Origin: Streptomyces atroolivaceus
Lineage (GTDB): Bacteria; Actinomycetota; Actinomycetes; Streptomycetales; Streptomycetaceae
Reading direction: 5' to 3'
Length of the DNA: 64,000 bases
Assembly (NCBI RefSeq): GCF_000717025.1
Contig: NZ_JNXG01000002.1
Coordinates: 1-64,000 of the forward strand
Shown: positions 58,209 through 64,000 of the stretch, piece after piece
How positions within the stretch are numbered: the stretch's first letter is position 1
Layout of the letters: each line of letters opens with the position of its first letter
Program-made: the position numbers and the translations under genes
Notes under the pieces: model-generated
Told to the model about the DNA's origin: nothing
What the model saw: only the letters and a program-made list of their open reading frames with translations
Database searches by the model: none

Positions 58209-59375
58209 TCAGGAGCCGTCGCCGGCGCGCAGGGCGTCCAGGTCGGCCTTGAGGGTGTTGACCGGGATGGCGAAGCCGAGGCCCACGCTGCCCGCCGCCG
58301 AACCACCGGAGGCACTGGCCGAACTGGGCGAGTACATCGCGGAGTTGATGCCGATGATCTCGCCGTTCATGTTGATCAGCGCGCCGCCGGAGTTGCCGGG
58401 GTTGAGTGAGGCGTCTGTCTGGATGGCCTTGTACGTCGTCTTGGACGAGCCGGTGTCGCCGTTGAACTGCTGTCCGCCGAACTCGAACGGCCAGTTCTGG
58501 CCGCCCTGTTGTTGCTGCTGTTCCGGCTCCTCGTCCTTGGCGACCGTGACGTCGCGGTCCAGCGCCGAGACGATGCCGCTGGTCACCGTGCCGGTCAGAC
58601 CCTCGGGGGAGCCGATCGCCACGACCTGGTCGCCGACCTTCACCGACGAGGAGTCGCCGAGCGAGGCCGTCTTCAGTCCGCTCGCGCCCTGGAGCTTGAT
58701 GAGCGCCAGGTCCTTGTCCGGGTCCGTACCGACGACGTCGGCCGTGTACGTCTTGCCCGTGCTGAGGGCCACCTCGATCTTGGAGGCGCCGGAGATGACG
58801 TGGTTGTTGGTGACGATCTCCCCGTCCGCCGTGATGACGACACCGGAACCGGTGGCCTCGCCCGACGAGGACGTCGCGCTGATCTCGACGATGGCCGGCG
58901 ACACGGCCGCCGCCACACCGGAGACCGTGCCGGCGCTGCTCTGCGAGACGGTGGTGCCGCTGACGACGCCGCCGGAACCGGAGCTGCCGGAGCCACCGCC
59001 CGCGAGCTCGCCGATGAGGGTGGCGGTGCCGCCGCCGATCGCCGCGGCGGCGATCGCCACGGCGGCCAGCAGCGCGAGCGGCCTCTTGACCCGGCGCTCG
59101 GGCTTCGGGGTGTCCGGGGCCGGGAAGGGCTGGGGCGCCGGGGCGGGCCAGGCGTAGGCGGCGGTGGGCTCCTCGGCGGTCGGCCGCCCGGGTCCGTAGG
59201 CCGGGGGCGGCGGGTAGGCCGCCTCGCCACCGCCGTACGCGGCGCCGGCGTACGGACCGGTGCCGTGCGAAGCGCCGGCGTACGACCCCGTGCGGTAGGC
59301 GCCGTCGTCGTACGAACCGTTGTCGTGCGAGGGGGACATCGGGGACTCGCCGCTCGGGCGGTGGCTGTCGGTCAT
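58209..59375 (-). CDS. Membrane-anchored HtrA/DegP-like serine protease without PDZ
   Basis: 388 aa. A long cytoplasmic Tyr/Gly/Pro-rich N-terminus (~90 residues) precedes one TM helix (PLALLAAVAIAAAAIGGG, about 92-115) and an extracellular trypsin-like domain: TNNHVISGASK (His), DPDKDLALIKLQG (Asp), LNPGNSGGALINMNGE (Ser195-type). It ends soon after the protease domain, with no PDZ, unlike most HtrA. A Gln-rich insertion (EEPEQQQQQGG) lies before the Ser loop. Likely envelope quality control; by recalled synteny SCO4157. Confidence 0.93.
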   Translation of the reverse strand: MTDSHRPSGESPMSPSHDNGSYDDGAYRTGSYAGASHGTGPYAGAAYGGGEAAYPPPPAYGPGRPTAEEPTAAYAWPAPAPQPFPAPDTPKPERRVKRPLALLAAVAIAAAAIGGGTATLIGELAGGGSGSSGSGGVVSGTTVSQSSAGTVSGVAAAVSPAIVEISATSSSGEATGSGVVITADGEIVTNNHVISGASKIEVALSTGKTYTADVVGTDPDKDLALIKLQGASGLKTASLGDSSSVKVGDQVVAIGSPEGLTGTVTSGIVSALDRDVTVAKDEEPEQQQQQGGQNWPFEFGGQQFNGDTGSSKTTYKAIQTDASLNPGNSGGALINMNGEIIGINSAMYSPSSASASGGSAAGSVGLGFAIPVNTLKADLDALRAGDGS

Positions 59376-59469
59376 GTCTACGAGAGTGGCCAGCGAACAT
59401 GAGAGCAGCCTGAGTACGTCCTGAGAAGCCCGGCAGAACCTCGTATGCCCGAAATAAGGAAGCGCCCCG

Positions 59470-60513
59470 CTACGGCGCGGGCACCGTCGGCTCGCCGCAG
59501 CCGCACGACCGGCGCACCACCAGAGCGGACGGGAACTGCTTCAGCCGCTCGCGCCTCGAACCCGAGACCCGCAGCGAGTCGTCGAGGACCAGGTCCACGG
59601 CTGCCCGGGCCATCGCCGGACGGTCCGAGAAGACCGTCGTGAGCGGCGGATCGGTCAGCCCGGCCTCCTTCACGTCGTCGAAGCCCGCGACCGCGAGCTC
59701 ACCCGGCACGTCGATGCGCAGCTCGCGCGCGGCCCGGAGCACCCCGATGGCCTGGTCGTCGGTCGAGCAGAAGATCGCCGGGGGCCTGTCGGGGCCGGAG
59801 AGCAGCTTCAGGGCCACCTGGTAGGCGTCGTAGCGGTTGTAGGGGGCGTGGAAGAGCCGGCCCTCCGTCGGCCGCCCGGCCTCCTGCATCGCCCGGCGCC
59901 AGCCCTCGATGTGGTCGGCGACCGGGTCACCGACCACCGGGGTCGACTCCATGCCGCCGAGGCACGCCACGTAGGCGTTGCCGTGCTCCAGGAGGTGGCG
60001 GGTGGCGAGCTGGGCGCCGCCGACGTCGTCGGTGACGACCGCGACGTCGTCGATCGCCTCGGGGCGTTCGTGCAGCAGGACCACACGGGCGTCCCATGCC
60101 TCTATCTCGGCGGCCGCGCGCTCACTCGGACCCTGGCTGACCAGGATCAGCCCGGAGACCCGCATGCCGAGGAAAGCCCGCAGATAGTGGACCTCGCGCT
60201 CGTCGCGGTAGTCCGAGTTGCCGACGAGCACCATTTTCCCGCGCTCGGCCGCCGCCTGTTCGACCGCGTGCGCCATCTCGGCGAAGAACGGCTGCCGGGC
60301 GTCCGGCACGATCATCCCTATGAGGTCGGTGCGCCGCGAGGCCATGGCCTGGGCGACCCGGTCGGGCCGGTAGCCCAGCTCTTTGATCGCGGCCAGCACC
60401 CGCTCGCGCGTGGCCGGGGCGACCGGCCTGGGTCCGTTGTTGATGACGTAGCTGACGACCGCTGTCGAGGTCCCCGCCAGTCTCGCCACATCGTCCCGCG
60501 TCACCTTGGCCAC
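59470..60513 (-). CDS. LacI-family transcriptional regulator
   Basis: 347 aa. LacI HTH at residues 1-50 ([20 protein letters not shown], with the hinge region [15 protein letters not shown]), followed by a periplasmic-binding-protein-like effector domain ([30 protein letters not shown]). A final Cys-rich tail RRSCGCGEP is common in streptomycete members. It starts 24 bases after the glnR stop, so may be co-transcribed. Effector unknown. Confidence 0.94.
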   Translation of the reverse strand: MAKVTRDDVARLAGTSTAVVSYVINNGPRPVAPATRERVLAAIKELGYRPDRVAQAMASRRTDLIGMIVPDARQPFFAEMAHAVEQAAAERGKMVLVGNSDYRDEREVHYLRAFLGMRVSGLILVSQGPSERAAAEIEAWDARVVLLHERPEAIDDVAVVTDDVGGAQLATRHLLEHGNAYVACLGGMESTPVVGDPVADHIEGWRRAMQEAGRPTEGRLFHAPYNRYDAYQVALKLLSGPDRPPAIFCSTDDQAIGVLRAARELRIDVPGELAVAGFDDVKEAGLTDPPLTTVFSDRPAMARAAVDLVLDDSLRVSGSRRERLKQFPSALVVRRSCGCGEPTVPAP

Positions 60514-60537
60514 GCGCGGCAGTCTACGCGGATCGAC

Positions 60538-61341
60538 CTACCGCTTGGCAGGCCGGACCGGGGCTTCTTCCACGATTTCGGCATCCGCCGACTGCTCCGT
60601 ACGGGTGACCTCCCCGTCCGCGGGCCTGGACGCCGCCTTGGCCTTGGCGTCCTCGCCTCCCCGGTCCGCCTTCTCGGGGGTGACGAAGCGGTAGCCGACG
60701 TTGCGCACGGTGCCGATCAACGACTCGTGCTCCGGGCCGAGCTTGGCCCGCAGCCGCCGTACGTGGACGTCGACCGTGCGGGTGCCGCCGAAGTAGTCGT
60801 AGCCCCAGACCTCCTGGAGCAGCTGGGCGCGGGTGAAGACCCGGCCCGGGTGCTGGGCGAGGTACTTGAGCAGTTCGAATTCCTTGAAGGTCAGGTCGAG
60901 GACCCGGCCCTTGAGCTTGGCGCTGTACGTCGCCTCGTCGACCGACAGGTCGCCGTTACGGATCTCCATGGGGGAGTCGTCGGCGGTGATCTGCTGGCGG
61001 CCGGTTGCCAGCCGCAGCCGGGCTTCGACCTCGGCGGGGCCCGCGGTGTCCAGCAGGACGTCGTCGATGCCCCAGTCGGCGGTGACGGCCGCGAGACCGC
61101 CCTCCGTGACGACGAGGATCAGCGGACAGCCGGGTCCGGTGGACCGCAGCAGCTGACAGAGCGAGCGCACCTGGGGGAGGTCGCGACGGCCGTCGATGAG
61201 AATGACGTCGGCACCAGGGGTGTCGACGAGGGCTGGCCCCTCGGCGGGGGCCACCCGCACGCTGTGCAGCAGAAGGCCGAGGGCGGGGAGCACCTCCGTC
61301 GACGGTTGAAGGGCATTCGTCAGAAGCAGCAGTGAACTCAT
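60538..61341 (-). CDS. glnR: Global nitrogen regulator GlnR
   Basis: 267 aa. N-terminal atypical receiver ([31 protein letters not shown] with the conserved D50) lacking the usual acidic pocket and switch residues, followed by an OmpR-type winged helix ([51 protein letters not shown]). A charged ~45-residue C-terminal tail follows. This orphan regulator controls glnA, amtB and other nitrogen genes in actinomycetes. Its ATG overlaps the stop of an 18-codon leader ORF (61338-61394). Confidence 0.95.
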   Translation of the reverse strand: MSSLLLLTNALQPSTEVLPALGLLLHSVRVAPAEGPALVDTPGADVILIDGRRDLPQVRSLCQLLRSTGPGCPLILVVTEGGLAAVTADWGIDDVLLDTAGPAEVEARLRLATGRQQITADDSPMEIRNGDLSVDEATYSAKLKGRVLDLTFKEFELLKYLAQHPGRVFTRAQLLQEVWGYDYFGGTRTVDVHVRRLRAKLGPEHESLIGTVRNVGYRFVTPEKADRGGEDAKAKAASRPADGEVTRTEQSADAEIVEEAPVRPAKR

Positions 61342-61394
61342 CGCCGCCCACCTGCCTGGGTCGTCGGTCGATCGTGCACGTTCAGCTCGCCCAT
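61338..61394 (-). CDS. 18-aa leader ORF overlapping the glnR start
   Basis: ATG at 61394 with a strong GAGGAGG ~9 bases upstream encodes [18 protein letters not shown] and stops at 61338-61340, overlapping the glnR ATG in an ATGA arrangement. The glnR start has only a weak site of its own, so translation of glnR may depend on ribosomes ending this short ORF. Coding status is inferred from the RBS and overlap; too short for composition tests. Confidence 0.6.
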   Translation of the reverse strand: MGELNVHDRPTTQAGGRR

Positions 61395-61638
61395 TACGTC
61401 GGTCCTCCTCGTTCCCTGCGAGAGGGGCACTCCCGGGTCGGACCCGGGGGAGTATGCGGCACTGCTTCGTACTCCCGTACGGCCATCACCCGCGACGGCC
61501 GTCATACGGTTCTTACCTTGCGGCCCCGCGCCCGGGGACCGCTGAGCTTGTGGAAACGTCGCCGTAACAACGCTCGGAAAGCACAAAAGGACCCGGGGGC
61601 TGCTTTGCCCGGATCCTCTTCGCAGCAGAATAGCCCAC

Positions 61639-62598
61639 ATGAGTTCTGTGTCCGAGGGTCGTTTCTCGAGTTCTTCTGTTCCCTCGATCACGCCGGCCCC
61701 TCGGCGCACCACGTTGCTGACCGGTGACGGGGTCCGTATCGAGGCGGTGTACACCCCGTGTACGGCGGGTTCCGGGGGCGCCGAAGGCGGTCGGTCCGGA
61801 GGGACCGCCGTCGTCCTCGCGCACGGGTTCACCGGCAGCGTCGACCGGCCGGCGCTGCTGCGGGCCGCCGAGGTGTTCGCCCAGCGTACGGCCGTGATCA
61901 CGTTCTCCTTCCGGGGCCACGGAAGGTCCGGCGGACGGTCCACCGTGGGTGACCGCGAGGTCCTGGACCTGGCGGCCGCGGTCGCCTGGGCGCGGTCGCT
62001 CGGACACCGTCGCGTCGTTACGGTCGGCTTCTCCATGGGCGGCTCCGTGGTGCTCCGGCACGCCGCTCTGTATACGGCTCGGGAAGCCGGTGAATCCGCG
62101 ATCGAGAAACCCGGGACAGCGGGAGCCGAACGGGTGGAGCGGCGCGCCGGAGCGCATAAGGCGCATGAGGGGCGCGTGGGAGCGCGCTTTGGCGGATCGC
62201 ATGCGCTGGCGGACGCCCATACGGACGTGGTCGTCTCCGTGAGCGCACCGGCCCGCTGGTACTACCGGGGCACCGCCCCGATGCGCCGGCTGCACTGGGT
62301 CGTCACCCGTCCCACGGGCCGGCTGGTCGGCCGCTACGGCTTCCGCACCAGGATCCACCGCGAGGACTGGGACCCCGTGCCGCTCTCGCCGGTGGAGGCC
62401 GTCCCGCTGATCACCGCGCCCCTGCTGATCGTGCACGGCGACCGCGACCCGTACTTCCCCGTCGACCACCCGCGGATGCTGGCAGGAGCGGCGGGCGACG
62501 GGGCGGAGCTGTGGCTGGAACACGGCATGGGCCACGCGGAGAACGCCGCTGACGGGGGACTGCTGGCCCGCATCGCCGACTGGACGGAGTCGGCGTGA
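61639..62598 (+). CDS. Alpha/beta hydrolase
   Basis: 319 aa. Alpha/beta hydrolase core: VVLAHGFTGSVDRPALLRAA (oxyanion HG), FSFRGHGRSGG, VTVGFSMGGSVVLRHA (nucleophile Ser in GFSMGG), LLIVHGDRDPYFP (acid) and a final His in EHGMGHAENA. A polar insertion of ~40 residues after the nucleophile helix (EAGESAIEKPGTAGAERVER) is unusual. Substrate unknown; recalled synteny SCO4160. A weak hairpin (about 61589-61615) upstream separates it from the divergent glnR region. Confidence 0.92.
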   Translation: MSSVSEGRFSSSSVPSITPAPRRTTLLTGDGVRIEAVYTPCTAGSGGAEGGRSGGTAVVLAHGFTGSVDRPALLRAAEVFAQRTAVITFSFRGHGRSGGRSTVGDREVLDLAAAVAWARSLGHRRVVTVGFSMGGSVVLRHAALYTAREAGESAIEKPGTAGAERVERRAGAHKAHEGRVGARFGGSHALADAHTDVVVSVSAPARWYYRGTAPMRRLHWVVTRPTGRLVGRYGFRTRIHREDWDPVPLSPVEAVPLITAPLLIVHGDRDPYFPVDHPRMLAGAAGDGAELWLEHGMGHAENAADGGLLARIADWTESA

Positions 62599-62639
62599 TT
62601 CATGATGGACAGCCGACGTACGACGAAAGGGGTGCTGCC

Positions 62640-62894
62640 ATGGCAGCGGGGACGATCCGCTACTGGGCCGCGGCCAAGGCCGCAGCGGGGACCGCGGAGG
62701 AGCCGTACACGGCGGAGACACTCGCCGAGGCGCTCGACGGTGTGCGCGAGCGGCACCCCGGTGAGCTGACGCGTGTACTGCTCCGATGCTCGTTCCTGAT
62801 CGACGGGGATCCGGTGGGGACCCGAGGTCATGAGACCGTACGGCTTGCCGAGGGCGGCACGGTCGAGGTGCTCCCGCCGTTCGCAGGAGGGTGA
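62640..62894 (+). CDS. MoaD/ThiS-family sulfur carrier protein
   Basis: 84 aa from the ATG at 62640 with AAAGGGG 8 bases upstream. Ubiquitin-like fold: GTIRYWAAAKAAAGTAEEPY start, then FLIDGDPVGTRGHETVRLAEGG and the ending VEVLPPFAGG with the C-terminal Gly-Gly that is thiocarboxylated. Probably a sulfur carrier for molybdopterin or another sulfur-containing product; the specific pathway cannot be set from context. Starts 42 bases after the hydrolase stop. Confidence 0.9.
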   Translation: MAAGTIRYWAAAKAAAGTAEEPYTAETLAEALDGVRERHPGELTRVLLRCSFLIDGDPVGTRGHETVRLAEGGTVEVLPPFAGG

Positions 62895-62904
62895 ACCGCA
62901 GACC

Positions 62905-64000
62905 ATGAGCAACAACGATCAGCAGTATCCGTACGACCCGGGACACGGGCGGCAGCAGGACGGGCAGCAGCAGCCCTACGACCCGGCGTACGGGCAGCAG
63001 GACCAGCAGCCGGTGTTGGGGCAGCAGGACCAGGTGCCCGCCTACGGGCAGCAGCCCTACGACCCCGCGTTCGGACAGCAGGACCAGGTGCCCGCGTACG
63101 GACAGCAGCCCTACGACCCCGCGTACGGGCAGCAGAGCCCTGATCCGGCGTACGGGCAGCCGACCCCTGACCCCGCGTACGGGCAGCAGCCCGCGCAGCC
63201 CGCGTACGGGCAGCAGCCCGCGCAGCCCGCGTACGGGCAGCAGCCGTACGCGCAGCAGCCGCCGCTGTACCCGGAGCCCGCCGTGTACCCGGAGCGGGGC
63301 GGTCCCCAGGCCGCCGGCGGCCAGGGCGCGGCCCAGACGTGGGAGGGCCAGACCTGGGACACCCGCTACCAGCCGACGATCCAGCCGCAGCACCACCGGG
63401 CGGCACCCCCCGCGCAGGTCGCTCCGGGTGCCCACCCGCTGCCGCCCGAGGCTCCGGCGGCCCCGTCCGCCCCGTCCGCCCCGCCCCCACCGAGGGCTTC
63501 GGCGACGGCTCCCGGCGGCTCCGACTACAGCGCGCCCACCACTCTGGGCAACAGCCGGATCACCGACGCCCAGCGAGCCCGTGCCGAGGGGCGTTCGCCG
63601 ATCATCGCGCCGGGGATGCAGCCGGCCGCGATCACCGCGGGACTCGGGCTGCTCCTCGCCCTCGGTGCCTCGGTCGGGCCCTACGCCCTGCTCGTGCCCC
63701 TGGTGCTGCTCCAGGCCGTGACGGCCGCCGGGTGGTTCCGGCTCAACGGCATGTGGCCGGCCAGGCAGGGCATCGCGCTCGCGTTCGCCGGCGGTGTCGT
63801 GGCCGATGCCGTGCTGCTCGCTGCGGGCCGGAGCAACGCTCCGGCGGCCATCCTCGGCACGCTCGGTGTCTGGGTGCTGCTCACGCTCGTCCTCCAGCTG
63901 CGCAGCCGTGCCGGGGCCGACGAGCGGATGTACGGCCTGACGGCCACCGTCGCGTCGGCCGCGCTCGCCGTGCTGGCCGCCGGGCACCTGGCGGCCGTCC
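62905..64000 (+). CDS. Repeat-rich N-terminus membrane protein (partial, cut by window end)
   Basis: At least 365 codons from the ATG at 62905; GGAGGG lies ~14 bases upstream. The first ~120 residues are imperfect repeats on a PAYGQQ(P) theme (QQPYDPAYGQQ, DPAYGQPTP, AQPAYGQQ), low-complexity and probably disordered. A Pro/Ala linker and a conserved patch (ITDAQRARAEGRSPIIAPGM) precede hydrophobic helices from ~residue 240 (ITAGLGLLLALGASVGPYAL and later segments). Recalled synteny suggests an SCO4162-like integral membrane protein; function unknown. The 3' end is outside the window. Confidence 0.85.
   Translation, partial: MSNNDQQYPYDPGHGRQQDGQQQPYDPAYGQQDQQPVLGQQDQVPAYGQQPYDPAFGQQDQVPAYGQQPYDPAYGQQSPDPAYGQPTPDPAYGQQPAQPAYGQQPAQPAYGQQPYAQQPPLYPEPAVYPERGGPQAAGGQGAAQTWEGQTWDTRYQPTIQPQHHRAAPPAQVAPGAHPLPPEAPAAPSAPSAPPPPRASATAPGGSDYSAPTTLGNSRITDAQRARAEGRSPIIAPGMQPAAITAGLGLLLALGASVGPYALLVPLVLLQAVTAAGWFRLNGMWPARQGIALAFAGGVVADAVLLAAGRSNAPAAILGTLGVWVLLTLVLQLRSRAGADERMYGLTATVASAALAVLAAGHLAAV

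Overview
The window is chromosomal DNA of a Streptomyces species or very close relative. Evidence: GC content near 70% or above with strong third-position GC, many GTG starts, ATGA/GTGA overlapping operons, actinobacterial families (DUF397, DUF5753, MshD, DUF1023, CHAD-Ppk, GlnR), and TTA codons that are rare enough to stand out. From memory of the S. coelicolor map, the core genes follow the SCO4126-SCO4162 order (type IV-secretion-like cluster, SLT/NlpC protein, Pit, pst, ppk, mshD, 5'-nucleotidase, two-component pair, protease, LacI, glnR, MoaD-like). That synteny is recalled, not computed.

Layout. 1-92: 3' end of a 5S rRNA with its terminator. 181-3889 (- strand): one operon of ABC ATPase, ABC permease, NarL-type sensor kinase and response regulator. 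4122-4679: a GNAT acetyltransferase. 4684-11956 (- strand): six-gene type IV secretion-like membrane complex with VirB2-, VirB8-, VirB6-, VirB3/VirB4N-, VirB4C- and VirD4-like members but no relaxase. 11957-29615: a patchy accessory stretch (aldo/keto reductase, a kinase remnant, DUF3291 plus a Cys-rich ArsR-type regulator, a family 8 polysaccharide lyase, a UvrA paralogue, small hypotheticals, MerR, a hairpin/terminator pair, a 119-bp tandem repeat, an XRE/DUF397/ATPase regulatory set, secreted adenosine deaminase, a phosphatase, and an ESX-like protein with a TTA-containing hydrolase and lipoprotein). 29698-30720: a two-domain cell-wall hydrolase.

31021-49943 is dominated by phosphate biology: PAP2 phosphatase, DUF47-Pit low-affinity uptake, PstSCAB high-affinity uptake behind a PHO box, Ppk with CHAD and Nudix partners, and a secreted 5'-nucleotidase. 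CsoR, a YtrA-regulated ABC exporter and mycothiol synthase are interleaved. 50213-52975 is a regulator/ABC operon with repeated GGAAAGT half-sites upstream. 53055-55779 holds a Tat-exported PI-PLC-like enzyme, a decayed XRE/DUF397 remnant and a divergent NmrA/HxlR pair. 55814-61394 carries a two-component system, an HtrA-like protease, a LacI regulator and glnR, the last preceded by an 18-codon ORF that overlaps its start. 61639 to the end: a hydrolase, a MoaD/ThiS-like protein and a repeat-rich membrane protein cut by the window edge.

Most interesting: the relaxase-free T4SS-like complex with a coupling-protein-like member that has lost its Walker A motif; the DUF1023 hydrolase gene with two TTA codons, a mid-gene composition shift and a coupled lipoprotein gene; the glnR leader ORF; and several clear, testable operators. 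Domain calls rest on motif recognition by eye; no database search was possible.
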